Shown: positions 31,801-38,213 of the stretch, piece by piece
Layout: each line of letters begins with the position of its first letter
Position numbering within the stretch: the first letter of the stretch is position 1
Assembly (NCBI RefSeq): GCF_030814655.1
Contig: NZ_JAUSVK010000001.1
Span: 1,197,501-1,261,500 of the forward strand
Source: Labrys monachus
GTDB taxonomy: Bacteria > Pseudomonadota > Alphaproteobacteria > Rhizobiales > Labraceae
Direction of reading: 5' to 3'
Length of the DNA: 64,000 nt
The notes under the pieces: model-generated
Database searches by the model: none
The model's input: only the letters and a program-made list of their open reading frames with translations
What the model was told of the DNA's origin: nothing
Made by a program: the position numbers and the translations under genes

Positions 31801-34311
31801 CGTCGTTACGGTTTTTGTATCGGCGCTCGTTGTCGTGACGGTTTTGTATTTTAGCGAGCCATCTACATTGAAATCCGATACAGTTTCCGTAACCGACCCG
31901 TCAGCATTGTCAACGATATCGTCCGTTTGCGAGCGATCGAACACGCCATCGCCGTTGTCGTCATACTTTGTGGTTGTATCAAGACCATCTGCACTGACGG
32001 TGACAAGGTTCTCGAACGCCTCGGAGCCATCGGCATTGTATCCGAGGATCTCAGTGGTCACCGAACCGTCAGCATTGTCGGTCACCGTCTGATGAATGAT
32101 ATACCCGTTCGAATCCGTCGCGAAGGTGGCGTCGCCGACGGCCCCGGTAGTGCCATCGGTCTTTGTATAGGTCGTCGTCCCTGTAATGGCCGAGCCGTCC
32201 ACGAAGGTCTCGCCGCTGCCGGTGGGAGTAAGATCGATCGACTGGATACCAAGAGAAGACAAACTCTCGAGCTGACCGTTGACCATGATCTTGAAGTCGG
32301 CCCAGTCGGCATCACCGGCGTCTAGTTTGCCGTCGTGATTGGTATCGAAGACATCCTTGAGCGCCTGAAGATCGCTTGTCGCGCTTGGATCCCATTCGGT
32401 GAAAATATACTGATTTTTCCGTTCTATAGTTCCGGTGTTATCGAAATCGAGTACGAGCACGCCATTGCCGATGCCCGCCCAAGCGGTCCTGTATTGATAG
32501 GGATTACCATTAAGGGTGACAAATTTTGTTGATGACGAGATGGGATTAATTTTCAGACCTTTGCCACCCAGGTCCAAAATTACCGGTCCGTCACCGCCCG
32601 GGTCGCCGGGGTCGCTGCCATCGCCGGGGTCGCCGGGGTCGCTGCCATCGCCGGGGTCGCCGCCGCCGTAATCTCCGCTACCGTTATCGGATCCGAAGCC
32701 AAGCGCCGCTGCCAAGCCTCCAATTGCGCCGCCGATATCACCGCCTATCGCTCCCAAGGCGCCACCAATGTCACCACCGATCGCGGATACCGCGCCTCCG
32801 ATGGCATCGCCCACGCCCTCCGCAGCCTCGCCAATATCAGAAACTGCGGTCTCGACAGCAGTCACCCCGAGGGCAGCGACACCCACCACTGCACCGACCG
32901 CTACGCCGACGATTCCCCCGACGAATGTGCCAGTTATAGCGCCTATGGTGCCGCCGAAACTGGAGGAAACACCAAGTCCATAATTCGCGGGGAGACCAGC
33001 CGCGATATTAGCTTGTTGTGCGGCAAATATATCTCTGACGGCCTTGTCGGGAATGCCGGCCAGGTCGCTATCCTTATCGGGATCAACGGCATTGGCAGCC
33101 GTCCAGGCCGCCACTTTTGCGGCGGACGGTCCCTCCTCGTTCGTGTCCGCCATCATAGCCGAGTACGCCGACGCTAAAGATCGATCATTTCCCAACTGAG
33201 ACTCGTATCCGAGAGCGTCGGACACGGAGTCGTTATGAACCCTGAAGCCCCCAGCAACATACGTATGAAACTCACTAACCTCGAAATTATATGATCGCCA
33301 ACCTCTTTTGATGCGAGGCGCCAGTGCAGAGCTTCCAGTGGTAGGGTAAATGCATTCTTCGGCTTCCTCAAAAAGCCGGCGAGTATCTTCAGAGTATATA
33401 ATCTTTACCGCTGTTACCGCTTCCAGATGGCCGGAATCAGTAACTACGAAACCTCTCCGGTCTACAATACTGTCAATTTGCTCAAATTTTCCAAATTCAT
33501 TTAGAAAATTATGACTGGGTGTAACCACCGTGCCATTCGACAATACCAGCCATTCCTGTGTGATCCCCCTAAAGATACGAGATACCGCTTTGGGGATTAG
33601 TTTTCTACGACCAAATCCCTCATCTGAGAAACTTAGCACTCGCATACCAACAGCTATGTCTTGTACCTCTACAAGGCTTTCGTCCGAAAGTAGAATTAAT
33701 GTACCACCGGCAAAGCACTGACCGGCGGCGGGAAGGCCGGCTTCAGATAAGGGTACGACCTTCCTACTTATCTCCACAAAATCTTTTGATATAACGATGG
33801 TAGCCGTTCCATTTTGATAGTCGGGAACGATATCCGTACTCGTGTCAGAGGGAGGATCAACCGTAAAAACCTCGCCATTGCTGAAGGTCGTTACTGTAAA
33901 AAATCCCGGATAATATGTTCTGCTGATTTGACCAACATCGGGGTCATTTACGATTGTTTCAATTGGTGCGCCATTCGGATCAGCTATTGTAGTGACGGTC
34001 TCATTTGGCACACTTGCGGAAGGAGATATCGTCGTCGTAAATCCCTCCGCGTCAGTGATCTGAGTAGTATTGCCTACAGTAATTGTGCGGGAATCGTACG
34101 AAAAAGACCCAGACGTAAAGAAATTTGAAAAAGTCGTAACGCCGGTGAGAAGGTTAAAACTCCAGCTTCCTTTTCCAAGGCCAGAGCTTCCATTGTTGAG
34201 TGCTATATTTGGTCCGCTAGTACTTATTCTCGCGTCAGTGTCGTTGTCCGGAGGGGCGGCTACTTGGCTACCGCTTGAGCTTGTCAACCTGCTGCTGCTA
34301 ATATTAGCCAA
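22519..34311 (-). CDS. Giant type I-secreted repeat protein with N-terminal Hint domain (3930 aa)
   Basis: Predicted extracellular or surface protein. Order: unique N-terminus 1-198; Hint domain 199-360; Gly/Ala-rich hydrophobic stretch about 451-540; acidic DPGDGS linker 551-575; EF-hand-like module from 576 (VILDLGGKGL, DTNHDGKLDAGDADW); a long array of about 56-residue repeats with SADGL, DxDGDGxxD and NADGS; a Ser/Thr/Gly beta-solenoid about 2350-3095; a second EF-hand-like module from 3328; more repeats; and a C-terminal signal (GGNDTFVFAPSFGHDTVTGY to SNFHFT). The start is TTG with AGGAGGG seven bases upstream. It lies 33 bp after the small exported protein. Calcium-dependent folding outside the cell is inferred from the motifs. 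Adhesin or biofilm role is likely but unproven. Confidence 0.93.
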   Translation of the reverse strand: MANISSSRLTSSSGSQVAAPPDNDTDARISTSGPNIALNNGSSGLGKGSWSFNLLTGVTTFSNFFTSGSFSYDSRTITVGNTTQITDAEGFTTTISPSASVPNETVTTIADPNGAPIETIVNDPDVGQISRTYYPGFFTVTTFSNGEVFTVDPPSDTSTDIVPDYQNGTATIVISKDFVEISRKVVPLSEAGLPAAGQCFAGGTLILLSDESLVEVQDIAVGMRVLSFSDEGFGRRKLIPKAVSRIFRGITQEWLVLSNGTVVTPSHNFLNEFGKFEQIDSIVDRRGFVVTDSGHLEAVTAVKIIYSEDTRRLFEEAEECIYPTTGSSALAPRIKRGWRSYNFEVSEFHTYVAGGFRVHNDSVSDALGYESQLGNDRSLASAYSAMMADTNEEGPSAAKVAAWTAANAVDPDKDSDLAGIPDKAVRDIFAAQQANIAAGLPANYGLGVSSSFGGTIGAITGTFVGGIVGVAVGAVVGVAALGVTAVETAVSDIGEAAEGVGDAIGGAVSAIGGDIGGALGAIGGDIGGAIGGLAAALGFGSDNGSGDYGGGDPGDGSDPGDPGDGSDPGDPGGDGPVILDLGGKGLKINPISSSTKFVTLNGNPYQYRTAWAGIGNGVLVLDFDNTGTIERKNQYIFTEWDPSATSDLQALKDVFDTNHDGKLDAGDADWADFKIMVNGQLESLSSLGIQSIDLTPTGSGETFVDGSAITGTTTYTKTDGTTGAVGDATFATDSNGYIIHQTVTDNADGSVTTEILGYNADGSEAFENLVTVSADGLDTTTKYDDNGDGVFDRSQTDDIVDNADGSVTETVSDFNVDGSLKYKTVTTTSADTKTVTTLLDQNGDGVYDQSEIFVTSSDGSTSTTTKYLAPNGSTEREALVTTSADGLTKTTQTDDSGSGIFDRINVDTIVVNGDGSRTETVTEKSADGTLLSEKITSTSADARSKTVQIDNSGSGVFNLVEVTSIVVNADGSVSTTVQDESANGTLEDTTTTTISADGLWKSVAYYLDGSSTARDTNWDVSAVGADGSRTETITDYSGNGTLLDKSVTVTSADGKTITTTTDANGDGATDETKTIVVNAAGSTTTVSDFSANGTLTSRTLSTTSADGLSMTVKKDVDGDGTYDAIETSVTLVNADGSSTKTLTDTSANGSLIDKSVTTTSANGLTQTAQQDVTGDGAFDRVTTDAVVLNTNGSRTETVSVKSGNGTLLSQTVTTLSADHKTTTETIDSNGDGHVDETDISVLNADGSTTLTATDTNADGSLKSKTVTTTSANGLSKTIGTDVTGDGTYDGSTTDVTVLNADGSKTETISAYSGNGSLLSKAVTITSGNGLWSMTQTDQNGDGVFDSETTDVTALNADGSKTQTVSTYNGDGTSLIDQTVTTTGADGLWKSVASYVGSGGTAEDTKWDVVSIGADGTRAETITDYAANGTLLDKRATVTSADRKTVTTTIDNNGDGSTDETKTTVVNADGSTTTTTSTFDTGGNPTSKSIRTVSATGLSTTVQTDLDGNGTVDQSSSDVTALNADGSKTETISDFRADGTLQDMMVVITSANGLSKTIQADANGDGTFDRTETDVKTLNADGSTVEVVSDLNANGSLHDKTTTTTSANQLTQTVQKDINGDGVVDQTIVTRTNADGSVTTVSMDGTVHSITGRSWGSIDTTAETVSANGLSKTIQIDTSGDGLADEQRTDVTVLDADGSKVETITDSTLTGGSTTSANPAYTATAKDQEVITTSADGLTTTTQWDLAGAGTFGESKTDQTVLNTDGSKTETVSNYSGGTLSSRYQTTTSADGLIQSGKLDAGGTGTYTQLSSNITVVNADGSKTQTITDTNADGSLIAKAVIVTSANGLSTTVEKDPNGTGNFTESTDNSSVALADGSTAATTSHFNADGSLRDKTVTLTSANQSVVEISRDANGDGQVDQTEATIKAADGSTTRITTDFGASGVEQDQEVVEVSADGLVTTTLWDTDGDGIVDRMRTETVTLNADGSSSDSITDTAVSTKSASGVTTSYVNADQQQFRSDLAAAIGQLGGTNAPFPTAASGGGTSPPSEAYSYQTVASATGNAAPTGGGTTTMSPINLETVTTTVSADGRTQTTTQPFVVVTNVPQSESTNPHTGETTIIPGYSYNSTAYKTTTVTKNPDGSTTTTVSNPNTYIDSRSGRTVSTNIALELSSSPGLVTWTSALRSSDPTNAALAFQVDSMKQSLTNASGASGVTTINPTIAVETITTVSADGFTRTVQSDYDGNGTFEHTETWHTQIDGSQVGLIQDVNASGVVIAKGTETISADGLTTTLKEDSENSGVINHIDTSVEAIDGSRTETITDLNQDGSLKQTVVINVSANGRSSSMVTTQAPSTSGGIASSATTIFGDGVRANVANSNGTATITGNGNVLSLANASETASITGTGNIFDLDSNAVLSIAGGTGSIIDVEGVGDTLTASSSVINIDAGGGVAVSGTHNTINITGDGILAASGNSNTVVVSGSGATVSMTGSGETATITGGSLSLGGSTTITVTGSWNAVQESTNDALTTTSTGYTLDVTGTGDAATLSNSAVTVETGGVLTLTGTNDTVKVNGAGKVTVSSATDTIDMTGAGETVTITPGSGSVTVEAGAGGTVTGNSDSVTVQGGATLTLSGTGDTVTVNGTGDALTVGSATINVGASGGATVTGANNTINVAGGGSVSVAGNSNHVTATGPGATVTIASGASDTVTVSNGTVGLGGSVSLTVSGSNDALIEGTSDTLSVTGTGYTLDVTGTGDTATLSNSAVTVETGGVLTLTGTNDTVRVNGAGKVTVSSATDTIDMTGAGETVTITPGSGTVTVETGAGGTVTGNSDSVTVQGGATLTLSGTGDTVTVNGTGDALTVGSATINVGASGGATVTGASNTINVAGGGTVSVAGNSNHVTATGSGATVTIASGASNTANVSNGTVKLGASIVAALSGSNDAITVSGSDTLSGTASGGTLDVTGVGNVVSLSNAAVTVENGAVLTLTGTNDTVTVKGTGTVTVSSATDTIDITGSGETVSVTGGAGSVTVESGAGGTIAGNNDAITLQGNNTINATGTGDVIDVSGTGNQITTSSAAITVEAGSSVTLIKAAGTTSPSPVAGVTLWNSAVPAKSIITVSADGLTKTVQSDYDGNGTYEHTEVWQKQIDGSQIATIQDVNASGAVIATGTETVSADGLTTSLREDSTNAGYVSHIDTWVTNADGTHTETITDLNASGGVVDKTINTTTAQGVWTKQDITSSDGTRQIFLYNIPGYPNATREIETYNSAGSIVQEQANFSNGGQVNLGYGVKGEMMTFFYPGGGSNWAPYGGALTPDAVLSHGSTVGSSPTPVILDLAGDGLSITPLSSSTQFVDNSGDGSQQRTAWAGAGNGVLVVDLNGDGQITQSDEYVFTDWDPTATSDLQALKDVFDTNNDGELDDGDADWTKFKVMVNGKLVSLDSLGITSINLSSTGSGEIFNDGSAINATSTYTKADGTTGQVGDATLVQDSSGYLVHQSVVSNADGSTTTDIVGDNTDGSEAFENIVTVSADGLDRTIEYDDAGDGTFNRSQTDDKVVNADGSTTETVSDFEADGSLMDRTVNTVSADGHTETVDIDRDGNGIDDYSATEVVNADGSSTTVTTNFARDGSTINQIVVSASADGLSKTTTTTYNGASELDSVETDGVIVNADGSRTETVIDTGYEGKLLDETVTTTSADGRNKTIQTDSTGSGVFDSIETSAMVVNADNSVTTTVQDRNADGSLRNETVSTITADGLSKTTSVDSDGDGAFDKVTSDVTTVAADGLRVHTVTDLDGAGTQLDKAVSLANTGSSVTTASLDTSNTSINLSTDIGLTVNGDANTITIGHDSSVSLSGGNDTFVFAPSFGHDTVTGYTPSGTAADQIDINHTVFADWAHLLAASTQSGSDVIITADANDSITLKNTTVASLQQSNFHFT
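25568..26740 (-). repeat. Near-identical 639-bp tandem duplication in the beta-solenoid
   Basis: DNA at 25568-26117 recurs at 26207-26740 with an offset of 639 bp (213 codons). Long identical runs are interrupted mainly by third-position changes. A third, more diverged copy lies at about 25030-25560. The unit encodes TLDVTGTGDTATLSNSAVTV and following solenoid turns. Such copies expand or contract by recombination and make this locus hard to assemble. Confidence 0.85.
33232..33717 (-). other. Hint (hedgehog/intein-type) autoprocessing domain within the giant protein
   Basis: Residues 199-360. It opens with Cys199 in GQCFAGGTLILL, has block-B TPSHNF (Thr264, His267) and closes with YNFEVSEFHTYVAGG then VHN (His359-Asn360). 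All residues needed for the N-to-S acyl shift and Asn cyclisation are present. Residue +1 is Asp361 rather than Cys, Ser or Thr, so splicing through a +1 nucleophile is not expected and self-cleavage, as in bacterial intein-like domains, is. About 162 residues, the normal size of a Hint fold without endonuclease. Confidence 0.85.
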
Positions 34312-34344
34312 TTTGAGACCCTCCTGCTCAAGATATTTATTTTA

Positions 34345-34848
34345 CTATTTTGTCAATACGACGCTCTGGACAGCCTGTTCAACCATATTGAAGTGGATAT
34401 ATGATTGGTCGTTCAAAACATACATATAGGAGATGTAGTGTTTACTAATTCCAATTTGTCTTAAAGGAGGCCCGAGCTTCGATACGACTTGGTCTAAATT
34501 CTCTCCCAGGTAAACGCCGAGGATCGGGGCGGAAAATGGTACGTCGAATCGAATCGCCTCTACGGTTCCGTAGCTGCTAAAAAATATAGAAATTCCCTTT
34601 GTTCTGAGATCTATTACTGTTTTCCCGCTCATGGGATCCGGAATGTAGGCGGGCAATTTAACCGGATTATGGTATGGCTCTGGATTAACATCAGTATTAA
34701 GTTCTGCCTTAACCTTGTCAACGCTATCGCCGATATGTACTGGAAAACTAAAGTCATTTTGTGCAGAAGCGTTTAGCGTAAAAAATAGTGAGGAAGCGAT
34801 CAAGGAAGATAGAAGTCCGGCACATTTACGATTTATCGGGAAAACCAA
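34345..34848 (-). CDS. Small exported protein upstream of the giant gene
   Basis: 167 residues with a signal peptide of about 30 residues (basic NRK, hydrophobic LLSSLIASSLFF, ASA cleavage site), so periplasmic or secreted. The mature part contains two related segments, HIGDSVDKVKAEL and YLGENLDQVVSKLG, suggesting a two-fold repeat like small SmpA/BLIP-type folds. The start is TTG with GGAGT nearby. The gene is AT-rich compared with the window and ends 33 bp before the giant gene, so they are probably one transcript. It could be a partner, chaperone or immunity-type protein. Family not recognised. Confidence 0.75.
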   Translation of the reverse strand: MVFPINRKCAGLLSSLIASSLFFTLNASAQNDFSFPVHIGDSVDKVKAELNTDVNPEPYHNPVKLPAYIPDPMSGKTVIDLRTKGISIFFSSYGTVEAIRFDVPFSAPILGVYLGENLDQVVSKLGPPLRQIGISKHYISYMYVLNDQSYIHFNMVEQAVQSVVLTK

Positions 34849-35887
34849 GGCGTCAACTCCACGTTGTCACTCCTAGAGGGGGCGGCGTTTCAAAATGGTT
34901 ATCGGATAGATGGGTCAGAGTTCAAGCATTCCGAATGCATGCCTCAATTTGTGATCTTCCTGCAGTGCTAGTAACGCCGAATAACGGGCTGGAATGCGCC
35001 AAAAATGTGGCGGAGAACGTGGTTGCTTCCGATGTGGGACTTCTTTCGGAGTTATAGATCGGTATTTTTTGGCGAGACGACGGGATTTTATTTCGAATGT
35101 TGTGGTACAATAAAATTGCTCCTTTCTATTTATACAACCTTGGGTAGAGTGAAAGGATGATCATTTTCGTGGAAGGCAATAACACGAGCGATTTCGGATC
35201 GTCGCTCGGCCGTGGACATTCCTCCTCTTGTTGACAAAGACCGTCCGGCAACATCATCGCGGCTCGTGTTCTATCCGCCCGCCGAACACTATTTCGCCGT
35301 ATTTCGGTGTGGCGGAATTGTCGCGCCTTCGGATTCTTGCGGGAATTCCGCGACGAAGATCTTTTCGCGCGGCCCGCGAGGGCGTCGCGTCCCATGGATG
35401 TCTCTCTGCCCACAAGTTGGATTCGGATACGCCGCGTGGTGGCGCGGAGCATCGGCGGTCGATTGGACGCGTTTCTTGGCCGGGGGCATAACCCGTATCG
35501 GAGATATCGTTCCCTCCTTCATCGGCTGAGAGGCGATGGCGGATCTCGCCGGGCGCCCGCCAGGGATCGAGGATGGTGCGCGCGGTGGCTTGTTGCCGAG
35601 CCCGGTGATGGCCGGCGAACAGGTCGCCGCCCGATCGCGCGATCCGGGCTGGACGCGACGCCGCCTCCGAACCGGCGGGCGGCGGAGGCGCAGAGCCGCT
35701 TCGGTGTAGCCGGACGGGCGGGGGCATCGGGCCTCGATGTCTGGACAAAGCCGGTCAGGCGTCGCACACAGTCCCCTCAGAACATGTCGCGGCCTCCGAC
35801 CGATGGCGCGCGGTGGGGCTTCGGCAGGCTTCCTCACCGGGCAGGGCACGTGGGAGGCTGCATCACCATGCGTTCAAGGGGAAGATA
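34849..35887. other. Gene-free stretch before the LysR gene
   Basis: About 1 kb. The first 380 bp are AT-rich like the secretion locus and should hold its promoter. The remainder is GC-rich, with frames open on both strands only because of composition. A 25-codon frame at 35158-35235 preceded by GAAAGG is too short to call. No RNA gene or mobile element was recognised. Confidence 0.5.
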
Positions 35888-36835
35888 ATGCCGCCACATC
35901 AGGGACTGCGGCATATGCCATGGTCGAGCTTCGGCCTCGATCTCGTGACCTTGCGCGTTTTCAAGGCGGCGGTGGAAGAGCGCAGCCTCGTCAGGGCCGC
36001 CGAAAGGGAGCGCCTGGCGCTGTCGGCCATCAGCCGCAGGATCTCGGAAATGGAGGCGCGCATCGGCACGGCCCTGCTGCGCCGTCACGATCGCGGGGTC
36101 GAGCCCACCGCGGCGGGTGAGGCGCTGATGAGGCATCTCGATACGCTTTTCGAGGTGCTCGAGCATACGATCGTCGACATGGAGGCGTTTGCCGCCGGCC
36201 ATCGCGGCCAGATCCGTCTGCAGGCCAATCTGTCGGTGCTGGCCGGCTCCTTCCCCGAGGAACTGGCGAGCTTCCAGAAGAGCCATCCCGACATCGACCT
36301 CTATATCGAGGAACGCATCAGCGCCGACATCATCCACTCCGTCCAGATCGGAACGGCGGAGATCGGCCTCGTCTCCGCCACCATGCATGCGCCCAACCTG
36401 CAATTGCTGCATTGGCGCACGGACCATCTCGTCGCGGTGCTGCCCTGCGACCACCGGCTGGTCAAGAAGGAGGGGAGCCTGCGCTTCCGCGATCTCGTCG
36501 AGGATTCCTTCGTCGGCCTGTCCACCAGCATGGCCCTGCAGAACATCTTCAGGCGCGAGGCGGCCATGCTGGGCATGACGCTGAAGGAGCGCGTCAATGT
36601 CGCGAGTTTCGATGGCGTGCGCCGCATGATCCAGGCGGGCTTCGGCGTCGGCATCCTGCCGGAAGGCGGCGTGACGCCCTACAGCGACACCGCCGGCCTG
36701 GTCGCAAAGCCCCTGGCCGAACCCTGGGCGGACCGGCCGCTGTCGATCTGCATCCGGGACATGCAGACGCTTTCGAGCGCCGGGCGGCTGCTGGTCTCGC
36801 ATCTCTTGCGAAAGGAGGTTTCGTCCAGATCGTGA
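35888..36835 (+). CDS. LysR-family transcriptional regulator
   Basis: 315 residues. The N-terminal winged helix-turn-helix is visible as TLRVFKAAVEERSLVRAAER then SAISRRISEMEARIG, followed by a periplasmic-binding-like effector domain with GQIRLQANLSVLAG and MIQAGFGVGILPEG. The start ATG has GGGGAAG just upstream. It is codirectional with the catabolic genes and ends 104 bp before the first of them, with an inverted repeat in the gap. It is the likely activator of the cluster, responding to its substrate or an intermediate. Confidence 0.92.
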   Translation: MPPHQGLRHMPWSSFGLDLVTLRVFKAAVEERSLVRAAERERLALSAISRRISEMEARIGTALLRRHDRGVEPTAAGEALMRHLDTLFEVLEHTIVDMEAFAAGHRGQIRLQANLSVLAGSFPEELASFQKSHPDIDLYIEERISADIIHSVQIGTAEIGLVSATMHAPNLQLLHWRTDHLVAVLPCDHRLVKKEGSLRFRDLVEDSFVGLSTSMALQNIFRREAAMLGMTLKERVNVASFDGVRRMIQAGFGVGILPEGGVTPYSDTAGLVAKPLAEPWADRPLSICIRDMQTLSSAGRLLVSHLLRKEVSSRS

Positions 36836-36845
36836 AACCTGCCTT

Positions 36846-36868
36846 GCCAAATGAGGTTTGGCGGCAAA
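36846..36868. promoter_or_regulatory. Candidate LysR operator upstream of the CoA-transferase gene
   Basis: GCCAAA (36846-36851), TGAGG, TTTGGC (36857-36862) is a perfect inverted repeat. An overlapping TTTG-GCGG-CAAA (36857-36868) extends it. Dyads of about this size between a LysR gene and its target are typical activator sites. Confidence 0.5.
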
Positions 36869-36938
36869 CGAAACTCTCGTTCTAACGTGACCGCAAGCCG
36901 TGGTGCAGAACACGGCGCTTGTGGTTGGGAAACGTAGA

Positions 36939-38213
36939 ATGTCAGCGGATGCTGCCGGGCAGATCGATCAGGACATGTATAGCCGGCCTGGCATCGTGGA
37001 TAGCGATGCGGATCTTCTGGCCGGAATACGCGTGCTCGAGATCGGCCATTTCGTTGCCGCGCCTTTCTGTTCCAGATTGCTTGCCGATCTCGGCGCCGAT
37101 GTCATCAAGATCGAGCCGCCGATCAAGGGGGATCCGGTTCGCCAATGGGGAGCCGGCAAGGACGGCCATTCGGTGTGGTGGTCCGTCCACGGCCGCAACA
37201 AGCGCTGCATCGGCCTGAACCTGAAGCATCCGGCGGCACGGCAGATCGTGCTCGACCTCGTGCGGGAGTGCGATGCCCTCGTCGAGAATTTTCGTCCGGG
37301 CCATCTGGCGCGTCTCGGCCTCGACGACGAGACCCTGCGCTCCGTCCGGCCCGATCTCGTCATCGCGCATATTTCCGGCTACGGCCAGGACGGCCCGCAG
37401 AGGGACAGGGCCGCTTTCGGCGTGATCGGCGAGGCCGTCGGGGGGCTGCGCTATCTCACCAACCATCCCGCCGGCGAGACCGACCAGCCTCCCGTCCGGG
37501 TCGGCGTCAGCATCGGCGATTCCATCGCCGGCCTCTATGCCGCCTTCGGCGTGGTGTCCGGCCTTCTGAAGCGGGCGGCGGCGCCCCGGGCCAGGCCGGC
37601 TTCCCTCGATATCGCCCTGGCCGATTCGGTTTTCAGCATGCTGGAGGGGGCGCTGCCGGAATATGGCGCCCTCGGCATCGTGCGCCAGCCGAGCGGCGGG
37701 CGCATCCCTACCGCGGCGCCGACCAATGCCTATCAGGCCGCCGACGGATCCTGGATGATCGTGGCCGCCAATTCCGATGCGCTCTTCAGGAAGCTTTGCG
37801 GCGTGATGGGACGGCGCGAACTGCCGCAGGACGCCCGGTTCGCGGACAACCCGGCGCGGGTCGCCCATGTCGTGGAACTCGATGCCATCATTTCCGCGTG
37901 GACGGCGACGCTCGAAGCTTCCGATCTCGAAACGCTGCTGGCGGCGGCCGACATTCCCGCGACGCGGGCCTACACCATCGAGGATTGCGCGCGGGACGAG
38001 CAGTTCCTGTTTCGCGGCATGGTGCGCGACATCGACGACCCGCTGATCGGGCCGGTCCTGCATCCGGGCATCGTGCCCCGCGTCATGGGCCGGGAACAGG
38101 CCATCCGTTGGGCCGGCCCGGATGTCGGACACCACACCGACGAGGTCCTGACGGAACTCCTGGGCATGGCGCCCGCCGATATCGCACAACTCCGCGGGGA
38201 GGGCGCTTTCTGA
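36939..38213 (+). CDS. CoA-transferase, family III (CaiB/BaiF)
   Basis: About 424 residues. It transfers CoA between a donor thioester (often succinyl-CoA) and a carboxylic acid. The N-terminal GIRVLEIGHFVAAPFCSRLLADLGADVIKIE then GRNKRCIGLNLK are family hallmarks, and the probable catalytic Asp lies in VSIGDSIAG. ATG 36939 is preferred over GTG 36900. Its stop TGA shares a base with the ATG of the lyase gene, so the two are coupled. Pairing with an HMG-CoA-lyase-family enzyme suggests it activates 3-hydroxy-3-methylglutarate or a related acid. Confidence 0.9.
   Translation: MSADAAGQIDQDMYSRPGIVDSDADLLAGIRVLEIGHFVAAPFCSRLLADLGADVIKIEPPIKGDPVRQWGAGKDGHSVWWSVHGRNKRCIGLNLKHPAARQIVLDLVRECDALVENFRPGHLARLGLDDETLRSVRPDLVIAHISGYGQDGPQRDRAAFGVIGEAVGGLRYLTNHPAGETDQPPVRVGVSIGDSIAGLYAAFGVVSGLLKRAAAPRARPASLDIALADSVFSMLEGALPEYGALGIVRQPSGGRIPTAAPTNAYQAADGSWMIVAANSDALFRKLCGVMGRRELPQDARFADNPARVAHVVELDAIISAWTATLEASDLETLLAAADIPATRAYTIEDCARDEQFLFRGMVRDIDDPLIGPVLHPGIVPRVMGREQAIRWAGPDVGHHTDEVLTELLGMAPADIAQLRGEGAF

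Noticed and set aside
22519-34311. CRISPR-like regular repetition
   Set aside because: The repeats are coding, degenerate, in frame and about 168 bp long, with no spacer structure and no cas genes.
22519-34311. Classical RTX nonapeptide toxin
   Set aside because: Only one GGND element is seen near the C-terminus; the repeats are of DxDGDG type and no toxin domain follows the Hint domain.
35289-35888. Overlapping frames of about 190 codons on both strands before the LysR gene
   Set aside because: Arg/Pro/Ala-rich translations on both strands, typical of non-coding high-GC DNA, with no motif.
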